Source: Gnetum montanum (taxonomy: Eukaryota; Streptophyta; Gnetopsida; Gnetales; Gnetaceae). Taken from it: DNA of 64,000 nucleotides. Below the pieces are notes generated by a model. The model saw only the letters and a list, made by a program, of their open reading frames with translations, searched no databases and was not told the DNA's origin. Positions 33,613 through 48,600 of the stretch are shown here, piece by piece. The first letter of the stretch is position 1, and every line of letters starts with the position of its first letter. Both the position numbers and the translations under genes were made by a program. Location of the stretch: assembly GCA_015680685.1 (NCBI GenBank), contig MNCI01004047.1:167915-231914 (forward strand), written 5' to 3'.

Positions 33613-36600
33613 GTTGGTACAGAATGTTGACATTTCATTTCGAACTGTTTGAAATTTTTCATGCAGACAGTCACAGTACTGACATGTCCTTCAAATAGGG
33701 TCAGATTCATTTTTTTATGTCGCATAACCCATATCCCATTGGAACCAAAGCTGTAACATGCTGGAAATCTTGCCCATGAGCTACACTTAACTTGTTGATA
33801 GCTTTACTCTGATGCATTTTGCCGAATAGTCATTCAATTTAAACTGAAATTGAAGTTGTTTTTACGCCTAGAAAAATACGTACGTCTTTTAGGCTGAAAA
33901 CTTGTATGATCTAATTAATTTAAAACTTTCATTGATGAAAGTGTCCAAGTCAATTTTACCATGCTTACATCTGAAGCTTTTTCCGAATTTCATGAAATAT
34001 GTGAACAGAAGCTGCTAATTCTCTTGGTTATTAAAGATTCCTGACAAATTTAACCCAATTTTAACACTAAAGGGTTGAAAATTAATATATTAAATAATAG
34101 TTTGTTATTTAATGTTTTGCTTTTCCTACATTACAAGAGGTTACGAGTGGTTGAATCTGCACAAATTTTCCATAAAACATAATCTAAATTAAATAAACTT
34201 TAATCTAAATTATTGGGACATGATATTTCACGGCTCTACAATCTTAATATAGAATTTATCTTAACATTTTACTTCTGTTCTTCAATCTTCTCTTGCGTAT
34301 TACTTAAGTAGAGTTCTAACTTTTAACAAAGAAAATAGGATCTCCGAAAAAATGTTTTTCATTCTGTTGATTTTTCTTAAAATTGGTCTTTGCAATCTTG
34401 AGAAAAATCTTATATCCTGAAACATGAAAGTTCTATGAACTTGTAGGATGCAAGTCACATGTCTTTACCAATAACAGTGATACTTAATTGGTTTAGTCTA
34501 GATGATATATGGATAAAGGAGACATCAACCTTAATTTGAAAATTCAAGAAACTAATGAGATCGGGAGGGCATTGAGCAACTTGTTGAAACAATATTTTAC
34601 GTGAGAGACTCTTTTAACGTTGAAATGTAAATTTTGGAATTTAAAAATGATGATTCGATCAACATTATTAGTAGTTTCAGATGCAAATTCTAAGAAAGAT
34701 TAGTATTGTTGCTTAGTGTTGGGAATTTGTGTCATTAAGTGCACAAACTTTGCAAATTCAGATGAACAGTAAGAGCTCATGCTCCAGATTTGTCAAGTAT
34801 GCATGATTCTTCCTCAGCAATCTTTGATAATTTCTTATCAAGCGTCTACAACTTTATAATTGAAAAATTTATTAGAACATAAAGGATGATTTAATCTCTA
34901 GCATGCACTATGAAATTGCCAATAGGCATTGATTAATTGATGGTGTTGAAGAATTTATGGATAGGTCTTGTTTGCCTAAGGAGCTTGATCACCTCCTAGG
35001 AATATATAATTCTTATTTATACATGTAAAAGGGAATGCCCAATACACATAATGAATTATTGTTGTGAAATGCTAAAGTTTGGATGCTAAAGTCAAAGGTC
35101 CAACCATAGAAGTAAGGAATTGATGATCCATAAAATGTAGATTTAAGAGAGAGGATTGTGAGGAATGTTGTTAATGGCATCATGTATAAATTGAGCTTTT
35201 GAGTTAATGAAGAATGTGTTCAGCCGTTGTCCCTGGCATGGCCAGGGGCTAGGGCTTCCATGTTTGAAGAATTAGCTTTCTTTATTTTCTTATGCATAAT
35301 GGCTATTTTAAAATAATCTCTCTCGTGTTTTCTGTGGGTACTCATCAAATTGCCAGCTATGCCTAATATTCAGTTAGTCAGCCATATAAAGAGAAGGATC
35401 CACATAAATTCATTATAGAGAGTAAGGAGTGGAAAAAATTATGGGATGGAATGAATCTATATCTTAAAAATTTAGCTAAAAAAGGTGCTTCTTGTGCCGG
35501 TGAGGATGATGTACTGGAGGTTCTTTTTCTGTACCGACCATTGTGCAAGAATGCTAATAATAGTTTTTTTTTGGCTTATGGCCTTCTGTCTGTATTGCGG
35601 TTTGTAAAGCGATAGGTGCGTTGAATGGCGTTTTTCTTGTATAGTTTATTCATTTTTCTGTATTTGAATTACACTTTTTGTTTAATTCAAGGATTTTGAT
35701 AACTGAATTTTTGAACATGCTGGGCCATAGTGCACATTAGTTCTCTGCTTCAAACCAGTTCATATTGTCTGATATATTTGTACAAAAGATTGTTTAAAAC
35801 ATAAAACTTTTTTGCATTTAAAAAGTTTTAGTTGCTTCAGATATGAATTATTCATTTCAATTTTTTTGGTACACCATGATTTTTTTTTTGAAAAAAATAT
35901 TCGCCTAATTCAAATTTAAGTGTTTTAGATTAGAACTATAATTTATTATTTGTATTTTCATTTATTGTACCAATGTAGATATTCATGGATATCAGAACTC
36001 TACAGTTTTTGAAGATTCAGGAGATACTACATTTGCTTATAATGCTGAAAAATGCTTGGAGGTCAATATTGATTCCTCCATAGTGAGCATGTGCAAGAAT
36101 AGTGATTATTCTAGTAAGCTCTTGTCAAACTGTTTGCACGGTAGTGAAGATCACAAGAATACCAATGGCTTGCTGGATAATAGAGCATCAACCTCTGGAC
36201 GTTGTTACGTTACCGCACATTTTTCATCAGGAACAAGAAGGTTCCCCTGGTTTCCATATATGGATAAGTTCAAGATAGGTAACACAACAGTTTCAAGTGC
36301 AGAGATCATCAAATGGCTTGATCCCTATATAGAGAACTCAAGAAAAATGAGGATGAGACACGTTGCAAGCAACAGAACTTATTCTATCTGCCTTGTTGTA
36401 GAAGGATTAACAGATTTTGGGAATGTATCAGCTGTTTTCCGCACTGCAGATGCACTAGGCTTTCAATCTGTTCATGTAATCTCAAATGACAATTCAAAAA
36501 GGTTTGGTATTAATTGAACTTATTTTGATACCAGGAACACTGGTACATTCTAATTAAGTGGCAACATGATTATTCTATGGTTTCTTTCTTCCGTTTCATT

Positions 36601-39600
36601 TTGATTTGTTTCTTTTTTCTTTCTTTTTGTTTTTTTGGATGATACATACAAGATATAATTCATTCAGTCGGCTTGAACAAAACCTTTCCTTTTTACTCAT
36701 CCTGAGCATAAGTTGATTATTTATTGCCACCAAAACCTGTGGAATCAAATAAGCATGGAAGACTTTAAGACTGGTTTCTTCTTAAAGTGTATTAAGAAAT
36801 GTTTTCTTTTACCAGATATAAACAGAACAGAAATGTTAGCATGGGATCAGAAAAATGGTTGGATATTGAGTTGTGGGAAAGCACAAGAGAATGCTTTAAT
36901 GAACTGAGGTCACGGGGTTACAGGATTGCTGTTACCCATGTTGCAAAAGATGCTGTAAGTTAAATATGAATAATATTTGATCTCTCTCTAGATATGAAAT
37001 ATTGGTTTTCTGAATTTCAATTACTGTTGTAAATTGCTATTGCTGTTATAGTTATCTTGCACAAAGATGCTTTATATGTTAGAATGACTATATATTGATA
37101 ATCATAGATTAAATTGTGTTATATTCTGTAGCATTTTGTAGTATCATGTTGTATCGAATGTTTGAATTGATGATCCTGTGCTCTTAAACCAAAAAAGGGA
37201 GAGACGGTACAAAGGTCAGAGTGCCTGTTATGCTAGGTTGGTTTTTGGTTACAAAAATGAATTTATGAAATTTTAGGTCAAAATATATTTATTTATAGTA
37301 TGCCTATTGTCTAGTTCCCCATAAACAACAGCTAAATGTAAACTGGTTTAATAAGTGCTGAGGAGGTGGGCATGCAGCTGCTCCATTGTAGTTGATCATT
37401 GGGTAGCATAGATAATTAGGTATTACCTATCTGATTGAGAACACAAAACTGGAATGTGGTGGCAACTTACATGTGCACTAAGGAATCCAAAGAGCTAAAC
37501 GGCACATTTCAACATGTGTGTTGTCTTTTCTTATGCCAGTAACTGTATAGCATGACAACCAAACTACAATTTAGATGACTGAAAATCTGATACATCATGA
37601 ACGAAGCAAGCAACACGTACAGATCAATGTACATTTCATTGATCCAATACAGTTGAAATACACTCATGAAATACAATGCTGCTTCATCGTATAAGAACTA
37701 TTTTACAGGTATATTAGTCGATGTTTTGTTTATGTGAAAGATAAATCGAACAAACCATAGATAATTCTGATGCTTATTCAAATTTATAACGTTATAGATG
37801 ACGTCTAAAATTACTTAAGTTTTCTGACACTATGTCTGTACACTTTGTGAAAGTGATTCTCGGTAGGGCAGCAGTGCTGCATTGGTTTAATTAATCAGTA
37901 TTGGTTCAATAAACCATGAAAAGTGTACTGAGATTTATGATGTTGTTATCAGTGATATTTAGACATCCTACAAGAACTTTGCCTTTGAATCCTTGTAAAT
38001 GCTCTTCTATAATGAAGGAATTATATTTCTAAAATGTGCTCCAATATAATTTTGCAGGTTCCAATACATAATCTGAGATGGACATGTCCCATTGCAATTG
38101 TTTTAGGAAATGAACTCATGTGAGAACTTTCTCATTATAGCTTCTTCTTTAGTAATTTGATACATGTTCAAAAGTCAGTGCATCTATTGAATGAAAGAAG
38201 TATAGCTGATCAGAAACACATAACAATAATTATTGTTACTAATAGTGTTACGTTGCTGCTTTTCGGGATAATTTTAATTTCACTCTCTTGTACCATTTTG
38301 TTTATTATGTTATTGTATCATATTAAAGCTGAAACTGAAGTTTAAGTATGTTTATACATGTTAAAGATATCACTGATTGTACAAACTCATCATTATGCTT
38401 TGTATTTTTTATCATTATGAAACATCGTGTTTCCACCGTCACAATGTCATCCTATTTTTCATTCATTTATTATGTTTGTTAATCCATTTGTTAATACTTT
38501 GTTCTAACTGTTACTCATGGTTATGACTGGTCATTCTAACAATGCAATGCTTTGTGTATCTTAAATATTAAGGTTGTGATGTTTGGATGCGTGTCTTTCA
38601 TCCTCTACGCTTTGAGTGTTTGGTTGTTAAGTTGGTCATTGTTGATCCTGCAAACTTCACATGGTACCAGAGTAGGTTGGTGAGTAACTGTATATACAAG
38701 ACCGGTAACAATCATGACATGAGTTATAACTTATGGCCCATTCCTGAGAGTCAAGTGTTGAAAGCTTCAAACTATCACATTTGGAAACTCCAGATGAGAT
38801 TTCTGCTGCAAGGAAGTGGTTTGGAAGGAATCTTAATTGAAACCACTGTGGTGGATGATGATAACAAGATGGTGTAGATGTTGATTGCATTGAGTGTGTT
38901 CAGCGAATTTGTGCAACTGGTGGAGAAATAGCATTTTGCATACAAAATATGGAAAAAACTGGAGGAAACGTTTAAAGTCAAGGATGAATCAAAGTTGATG
39001 TCCCTTTAGAGCCAATTAAATTCACTTTGTTTAAAAGAAGGTGTACCTATGGCCACCCTTATACATAAGGTGTCAGCATTGTGGGCTAGATCACAGGCTC
39101 AAAATGCACAAGTTTTAGATGAAACCATAAACTTCTATCTATTCAAGGTGTTACCACTGTCATATGATATTTTCACACAAACCGTGAAAATGAAGGGAAG
39201 ACCTACACCATGATGAAGTATGCACAAAGATCCTCGAAAAGGAAGTAGAGATGAATACGTATGCCTCAATAGTAGAACCAAATTCTCAAGCAATGATGGT
39301 GAAATCAGAAGATGTAGAGAGTGTCAAGGTATTTTCATATTTGTAAAAAAGAAGGTAGTCATGACACTGATCATTGTTATGATAACCCCAACAATCCTAA
39401 GGCTAAGGTCATGACATAAGGGCAGGTAAATAAGTTTGTCAAAAATTAGGGGTGCAAAAGTTAAATAAGAAAAACAGAACACAATTCAAATCAAAGATCA
39501 GAACTATCAATGTTGTAAAGGAAGAGGCTTAGCCTCCCACTGTGGACTTTAATGCCCTCATCGTAAATGACACCTTGAATAATTCCGTTTACATTGATTC

Positions 39601-42600
39601 TGGAGCCTCACATCATTTTACGTGAAATTTGTTGTTATTAACAAAACATAAAGAACATGCCAAATCCACACTGTGTAAGAATTGGAGACCGCCGGTTAAT
39701 TAAAATTGTTAAAATTAGGGGCTTGATTGTTTCAAGACTAAAATTAAAAGATGTTAGTTATAACAAAGAATTTGCCATGACTTTAATTTTAGTTGTCTGG
39801 TTAGCAAATGAAGGTTTAAGTGTTAAATTTGAGAAAAACAAGCATGATACATTTTATTGTATGATACACTGTGACGGTGTTACTGTAGCCTACCGTGTAG
39901 AATGCAATGGTATATTTATAATGGTGGATCACCAAGTTGAAAGAATTTATGTGACAGAACATAAAGACTCACTAAGAAAATGGCATCTAAGACTTGGGTA
40001 TGTGAATATAAAAGCCTTAAAGAAGATGCATCAGTTTTATCCTAAGATTCCCAAGTTTGTTGAAAATGAAGTACTTCATTGTCTCTCTTGTAAGTTTGGG
40101 AAAATGCACTTTTTACTGTTTACAAGGCATTGTGAGATTAAGACCACATGACCACTTAAGAGAATACATTTAGATGTATGTGGGGTCTTTTTACTGTAAG
40201 GAATAAGAAATGAAAAGTATTTTGTTATCTTTATTGATGATTTTAGTTGAACAACATGGTTTTATGGAATAGCCCTAAAGTCATGGGTGTTAGAAAAATT
40301 TAAACATTTTAAAATGAGGACTGAAAATAAAAAGTATGTTAAAATCTGATGGTAGTGAAGAATATATTTCAAATGAATTCACGTTATTGTGGTGAGCATG
40401 ATATAAAACAAGAATTCATGGGGTTATATACACTACAGCAGAATGTGTTGCAGAGAGGAAAAACAAATCAATAACTGAGATGATTAAATGTATGTTGAAT
40501 GATGCTCGAGTGCCAAAATCATTGTGGATAGAAGTTGCATATTATGTTGTTCATATTATCAACAAAATTCCAGCTATAGCTTTGAACGACATCCCTTAAT
40601 TAAGCGATGGTCTGACAACAGGGAATTATCAATATCATATCTTCATCCATTTGATAAAACATGTTATATTCATGTTTCACAAGTGCACCGTGGAAATTTG
40701 GACCCCAAAGCCACAGTGGTTTGCTACTTGGTTATTCAATCGACCACAAAGCCTACCAAGTGTGGGACATAAGGGATCACATGTTGTTGGAGTCACGTGA
40801 TGTCTTGTTTGAACACATCTTCAACAAATCTAGTAACACTATGAGTCATGGTGTCGCTGAAAATAGCACGATGATCCCCATCAAAATTGATGATAATTTG
40901 TGACTGTTTGTGATCTTTTGTGAAGAATAGTGACAAAGAATCTGGTGCAACTGATTCTTATTCCATGGAATCTTCAGCATGATGGCAATCATGGTGGTTT
41001 AAAGGTCTTTTGAAAAACTTAAGATTGATAGAGTTGAAACACATTAATGGCATGCCAATGAAAAGATTATGTAGTGGAAAAATGTTTATAACTGAAGATC
41101 AATTTGATGTGACTAAGTCAGAAATGATATTTGAAGTAGGAGAACTCGTGAGTGTGCAACAAACAATACCAAATGAAGATTGGTACAAGGCAGTGAAGGT
41201 AGAACACAGTACGTTGATAAAAAATGGGACATGGGAACTAGGTAAGAGTTCACCATACTAAAAAATATTAATATGTAAATGGGTATTTTGTATCAAAAGG
41301 AAGGCTAATAACATGGTGGATAAGTACAAGGCTTAATTGGTTGTGGAGGGCTTTGAGCAAAGGAAAGACATTGATGATCAAGAAGCCTTTATACCCATGG
41401 TAAAACAAAGGACCATATGGTGTATCTTGTTCTTAGCAGCTTTCTATGGATGAAAATTATATCAACTTGATGTGAAGTCTGCTTTTCTAAATGGAGGTTT
41501 GCAAGAAGAAATCTTTATGTATCAACTAGAAGGCTTTGCGGATTCTAACTTCAGTGATCATGTGTATAGATTGAAAAAGTTCGTATATGGGTTGAAACGA
41601 GCTCCCTGCGAATGATACATAAAATTTGATAAATTTGTACATGAAATGAAGTTCATACAATCCAATGCAGATGCCAATCTTTATGTTATGGAGACAAAGG
41701 ACTCACTGAGGGGTGTAATCATGCTGTTATATGTTGATGACATTGTAATTACTAGGGGAGAATGCTACACTTATACACCATGTTAAAAATCAGTTGAAAA
41801 CAAAGTTTGCAATGTTGAACCTTGGCCATGCCCAACTATTTTCTTGGTTTTGAAATTCATTAATCAATCAGCCATATACGAGTTAGGTAAAAGAAGTATG
41901 TTTTGGACTTATTGTAGGAACATCATATGTTGGATTGTAAGATTTGATCAACACCATTGGATTCTAGCAATGCTCCACGGGTGGATAATTCAGGATCTAT
42001 ACTAGATCTCATGGTGTACTGGAAGTTGATTGGAAAACTAATTTATCTAACTAATACTTGACCATATATTGCATATTTTGTTAATCTTGTCTCAATTTAA
42101 CCCAAAACCACGATGTTTACAACTGAATTTCACCCAAGATATATTGAGATATCTAAAGGGCATTGTTGATTATGGATTGTAATTGTCCTTCAAAGGTTGA
42201 TTTAGAGGGTTACATAGATGTAGACTATGGTGGTGATACTTTGTCACAATGTTCAACGATAGGATTTCTGAGCAAACACTGTGAGAATACAATCTCAAGG
42301 TGGTCAACAAAATAAAAGGTTGTTGCCCTATCTTCTATAGAATCTAAATACAAGGCTGCATTCAATCTGGTTACTGAATTGAAATGGCCCCATCAATTAT
42401 TCAAAGAGCTTAAGGAGGACATTGTGCTATTGATAATGGTTCATTGTGACAATTAGAGTGCTATCAAGTTGATTAAAAATCTAGTGTTTCATGAAAGAAC
42501 CAAACACATTGAAATTGTGGTGCATTACATTTGACATGGCTTTGTTGAAGGCTTTGTTTCACTAGTCGACATCAATACTAGAGATCAACTTGTTGATGGC

Positions 42601-45600
42601 TTTACTAAGCTATTGAGTGTAAAAATTTTCATACTTTTGTACATAGATTAAATCTTTGATCCTTGTAAACAAACATATTGTTTCGTTTGATGAAGAGTAT
42701 TAAAGATATTACTAATTATACAAACTCATCATTATGCTTTGTATTTTTACTGTATTTGTTATTACCGTGATACACTATTTGTTATGTTTTCACATTGTGT
42801 TTCCACCGTCATGGTGTGCCCACTGTTACGGTGTCATACTATTTTTCATTTATTTGTTTTTTTTTCTGAGCTAATGTTCAGGAAATTGTATTACTAAAAA
42901 AAAAAAAAGACTATACAGACAATTTACAACAAAATGGGCAAGGAGGATCCTATCCCTGGGGAAGAAAAAGCTCCCCCACCACACCATCACAGGGAACCCA
43001 CAAAAACAGTTTAGCTAGTCCAGACTTCTATCATAAAACATCGAAAACGAAACCCCCTTGCTTAGCAAACCAAAATTAGGGGTCTAAAGATCACCCCCAT
43101 CCCCTCCATGGACAGAGTCGTCCAAAGACGAGTCACATTAAACAAAATGCATTCCTAAATCAGACCTAACCAAAAAACACCAAGCAGTAAACTAGACCTA
43201 ATTTGAGAATCAAAGCAAGGGCTCCACCAGAGCCATTATAGATGCATATGTAGGGTATGACATTCATAGTTCGGCCTTTCTAGGGCATGCAAAATATCCA
43301 GCGTGTTCTTGTGCAGTTTAGAATCAATGAAGCTTGCAGCTTGTTGGAAATCCTTAAGAGCCGCCTTTCTTCGAGCCCACTCCTTAGCTGAGCCTTTGCC
43401 ATCTGTATGGGACCACCTAGAGGTTCGGTGAATGTGTTGCCAAAGCACCACCCATGTGGTTTCACAGTTGATGTTCAAAATAATGTATGGGCATCGCCCT
43501 TCCTCTAGCCACTTCTAGGAGTTTTGTTCGTTCGCTTGATCATGCTGGCACCGACGTTGCACCTCCTTTGCTTGCTCCCTTGCATGCTGAACGTGTTCCA
43601 TCCGTTCCTTCTCCTCTTGATCAATCTCCTCCTACTTCTCAGCTTGGATTTGGTCATGCAAGTCATTGATCATCATCGCCCGAGAGCTCTCTGCCTTCAT
43701 GGCCTATTGCCTGATCAGTTCCTGCTCACGCTTCGGGAACCGAGATTCCATTTCAACTTGCACCTGTTGAAAGGCCTCCTCCCACTGGGCTTCCCAAGCC
43801 TGTTGCTCTTCCATCTTGGCCTTGGCTGTTGCCTCCTCAGCAACTCTGGTAAGCTCCACAACAAACTCCATGTTCCCATTTGATCTTGACTCAGTAGGAT
43901 CCGCCTCTACCAGATTTGCCTCTGCCACGGCCATGATCGAAGCCAGAGTCGGCAACCCTCGTTGCATTACATGCTTCCTTGAGTACACCACTAAAGTTTT
44001 CATAGTCTCCCCCAACCAGGAAGGTCTAGGGATACTCCTTGTTGGCTACCTAGTAGCCACACCTCACTAGAGGGCCAAGATGAGCTTGGAATGTCATCCC
44101 CTCTTCTACTGCCATAAGATTTCGACAAAAAATCGGGGCAAGTTGACCTTGTGCTTGAGGTACATGCATTTCAAGAATGTGAAGTGCATGCTTTGCAACT
44201 TGGAAGCATTTCCAGATTGGATGAAGAATCTATTGACCAGCTTAGCTGCCAGTCTCCAGATTAGCGGCATGCCAGACTTGGGCACCTGCCCGCTCTTCGT
44301 ACGTGGCCCTGCTCTAGGGAAAAATGGTTCAACATCCTGGAGCCCTTTGGATAAGGGCAAAATAATTTCTCCAGCAACTAGGGTCCCCAAAGAAAAAGCC
44401 AACGCCATCTTTGTTAGTGTAATCTCGACACCCTTAAATTTTGTCTTGTCAGCTCTCTAGTTGGAAAAGAATGCATCATTAGGAAGCACCAGGTTGCCCT
44501 TCAAATGTGGTAATAGCTTTTCCTAGCCACACCTTTCCACTAAACACCAGAGCTCTCTGTTCACGCGGAACACCATGCAAGCCAGCTCGTACGTCGATGT
44601 GATCCCCATAGCCACAATGATCTCCCTCAAGTCCTCTTAGTTCGAAACACAACTTGCATTGGGTCGGGGACATGTTGCTGCCAAAAAATCTTATGGTTTT
44701 GTATCTTCCATGCCTCCCATAAAAGCACCTATCAGTGGCGCCGGTGCATGCCACCCCATTGCCCACCACGTGTCTTGCATGTAGGGGCATTAAAAAACTA
44801 AGTGAATTATGGTCTCGGGCCTGTCATTACACAATGGGCAATTATCATCGATATTGAGGCCATGTCTTTGTAATAATGCCCATATGGGCAAAGCATTATT
44901 TTCGATAAGCCATAGGAACACCTTGATTTTTCATTTATTTGTAATGTTTGTTAAACAATTTGTTAGTACTCTGTTATAACTATTGCTTACGGTTATGACT
45001 AGTTGTTCTATCAACACAATGCTTTGCGTATCTTACAATGATTAAAAAATCAGAAAAATTCTTGACTTGGCTTTAAAAATGACTCGGAAAAACTCAGCAA
45101 CTCGGATGACTTGGCAAAAAAGCTTGGTGCATTTTAAAAATACATTAAAATATGTCAATGCTTTTAATTTTAAGCATTAGATGTTTTTTATTAAGAGAAA
45201 ATTACTTCTGCTAAAGTCTTTTTCCTTTTTATTCTTTGAGAAGGAGTAAAAGTCCCACCTTCCAATTATTAACAAGCCTAAAACCTATAATGCCATTTGT
45301 AATACAATTACAATCAAAAACTATAATTTGCAATTTCAACAACCAAGTTCGGCAAAATAGATGGGATGGGAAGATGGCAAACATAACAACTATAGAATGT
45401 TTTAGCAAGTTGGTAAGATAGAATAGGTGTTTTCAGTTTGGTGCCAGATTTTATTAAGGTTGTTTCCTTTCTTTTGTTGTTTTTTTCTAATTATACGTTT
45501 TTTACTTAAATAATATTTATTTTAAATTTAATTTGAATCTCAGTTTAATCATAATTTGCTCAGGCTTATGTGATTAATCTGCAAAAATTGAAAAAAATTG

Positions 45601-48600
45601 GAAAGATTTGAAACGTGAGTTAAACTGTCTTATCATCTAAGTCCAACCGGCGATTAATTGCCACATCGGCCCTTAAGTGCCATGTAAAAAATCATTGGTA
45701 TCTTAAATATCAAGGTTGTGATGTTTAGATGTGTGTCTTTCATCCTCTTTTCTCCAAGTGTTTCGTTGTTAAGTTGCTCATCGTTGATCATACAAACTTC
45801 ACAATATAGGTCTAACGGATTTGTTATACAAATTAGCTTGTACAAAATACATCAATTGCAATAAATCTTGGGTACAATAAATATGTCTGATATTTATGTA
45901 GTTTGAATGCTTCTTCTATATAATGACATAGAAGTTAAAATAACTTATACAAAGTTTTATTGAGATGTGCCATTTTATTATGAAGAAATTTGTTTTTTTT
46001 TTAAATAGCAAAATCGCTATAAAAAACAATGACTTCAGTTGACCAAAAGAATAATATTTTATTTGAAAGTAACATGTAATGAGTATGTTATGAAGAGTAT
46101 CATATTTGGAATTCCTATGAGCAAGACTAAGGAAGTGAAAAGAGTAACAAGTGGGGAACAGGAGAAACATTGTGAATAAATGTCTAATATCAGATTCTGC
46201 AAATAGTTAACAAAGGCAATGAAATACACAAAAAGCGCAAGACATATAGTTAAATAAGGTAATGAAGCGCACTCACAGAACTCAAGACATTTTTTAAAAA
46301 AATACTACTGAGTGGAAATTGCAGAATTCAGATACATGCTTCAATAGAAGAAGTCTATACATTTATTTCTTTTGCACAGGTAAATAAGAGATTTTATTTA
46401 TAATAAAAATTTGAAGTACAAACAAAAATTACCTAGGATCATATAGGTTGACCAAGGATCATGAATCACGTTTTATTACATCATCACTCCAAAAATCAAG
46501 AGTACAAAAATAAACGTTGAAATTGGCTTTTTCTTAGGGAAAAGGACTGGTCAGTTATATTAAAAGTGGGAAAACTCCCGTCCAAAAAACAGTTACATCA
46601 GCTGGACATATCATTGCATACCTGGCAAATAGGCGGCAAAAGTGCCTGGTGGAACAACAAACAACCATAAAAAAAACCCAAAATGAAGCTAGTCAGTGCC
46701 AACCAGGGGCTCCAAACAGACCATGGCCAATAAAGGTTTCCAAAGAACCAACATCATTAGACATAGGGGCTGTAAAGGCCATAACAAAAATGGGCAAGAA
46801 AGCTGTAATACCACATAATCCCTGAGCATACAAAATGAAATTGAACGAAACTTTTAGTCTTCACTGAAGGGGATCCAATGTGCACTATTGTAGGGGATTC
46901 TTTGGCAGCTCATTGGAGATTTCATTGCATGTTGGTGGGCCCTATGGATTATAAGTCTAGTTTGTACTAACAAGTGGTGTGAGGGCACAACCTAAACATC
47001 AAGGTTGGGATTGTTGACAGAGTGAGCAAGGGGTGTAGGGGCCATTAGAGCAGTAGGAGTTGGTAGGCATTGAAGAGGCACAAGCATAGGCTCCATGAGT
47101 GCCAGGGGAATGATCCTTGCTTACGTTAGAGAGAAGAGCTCCTTTCACATTGCCATAATGGGTGGGTTATCCCAAATGAAGAAGGAAAGGCAAGGGTTAG
47201 GTACATGGCCAACAAGGGGAGGCCCATTGAGCAAAGGAGGTCTTTCAAGTGCATGCATAGTTGAAGTTGAATGAGGTGAGGCCTCACTAAGAACTTGACC
47301 CCCAACCAAATTCCTAAATGGGCTAGGAAAAGGGCTAGGGTAGGTGGAAACCAATGTTGTTGTTAGGGAGAAAGCTAGCTTAGTAGAGGGATTGTGTAGT
47401 TGCCACGATGGGGTTAGAGGAAAGCATATGAAGTCAATGGAAACAATGTCTGCAAGCTGCTTAGAATGACGAGTGGGAGTGGTGAGGGAGGCAAGGAGCC
47501 ATTTGCACACCCTAGGCATGATGAGAACTTCAATTTCCAAGCTTTCGTAAGAGTTGGAGGGCTTTGAAGTCGGTGCCTGGAAATCCTACAAATGTCATTA
47601 TCAATAGGTGAGGAAGCAACTTGCATTGGAGGGTGGGGCACAACCCTGCTAGCTTTCAAGCCCACCAAGGGTAATTGATTGGAACCACCAAGAGTTAGGT
47701 TGGGAGGAGGGGTCATTGATGTTGACATTAGAAGCGCCAGCAAAGGATTCAGTGGGGAGCATCAAACCTCAATGAAACTTGACAAGCTATGCAAGGAGAC
47801 GATAGTGAGGGATCTTACGAATCCACATGTGCACCACCACCCAAAGCTTGCTAGAGAGGGTTGAGGCAAGTCAGTTAGGAAGGTTGACACCATAAGATGG
47901 TTCACCTGGCTGAAAACAACAAAGAAGATGAAAGTGGAGACTGGTATGAGTAGAGGCTTTTGCATCAAGAGTAAGGTACTTGATTATTTCCTGCATGAGC
48001 TTTGCCTAGGCGAGAGGCAAACCAACACAATGATATGGGCTGTGGTGTATGGTTGGCAAGGGTTTACTACAAAGGAAACATTGGGCAATGTAAAAGCTTT
48101 GATGGTGCTTGCAAGCAAGCAACATCCCCTTAAGTGGGAGGCTAGTAGCATTGGTGATTGCTTTCTTGGAAACCCTGACATGGATCTTGTTGATGAGAAA
48201 ATTGCCTTCTAGCCAAGTCATAGTGGCTTGTGCAATCCACCACATTGGGTGCAACTCACAAACTCTTGAAGTATTTTACCCTTCCTATGTTCACCAGCTT
48301 GCCATAGGCAATGGAAGCATGGAGCTTGCCTTGGCTGACTGGTTTGTGTTGTTGGTACTCCTGCATATTAACACTTACCATGTAGGTGTAGTGGCAGTCC
48401 TCCTACAATTGGTGCTACCCTAAGGCATTTGCCATAATCTTATAGGGCGAAATTAGTGATTGTGATTAAAAAATTTGGGCAAGCATCAAACCTCGATGAA
48501 ACTTGACAAGCTACACAAGAAGACCATAGTGAGGGATCCTAGGGATCCACATGTGTGTTACCACTTGAAGCTTAATAGAGAGGGTTGAGGTGAGCTAGGT

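Larger units (their letters stand above)
38359..45803 (+). mobile_element. Ty1/copia retrotransposon E, full length, in intron 4
   Basis: The 5' LTR (38359-38661), primer site, gag, protease, GAG-pre-integrase, integrase, reverse transcriptase and RNase H follow in copia order on the plus strand. The 3' LTR starts at 42698 and ends at 45803. Flanking pentamers are ATACA (38354-38358) and ATATA (45804-45808), one base apart. A LINE (42857-44925) and a hAT-like element (45036-45697) split the 3' LTR. Without them the element is about 4.7 kb. All coding parts contain stops or frameshifts. Confidence 0.9.

Noticed and set aside
34514-34612. Open stretch beginning ATGGATAAAGGAGACATC in intron 1 that ends at a GTGAGA donor-like site
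   Set aside because: The frame has a stop directly upstream, and the only possible acceptor-donor pair leaves the wrong phase for exon 2.
47145-47743. Two overlapping minus frames of 131 and 109 codons, rich in Pro, Ser and Leu
   Set aside because: They overlap in different frames and lie in a repeat block. No conserved motif supports a gene.
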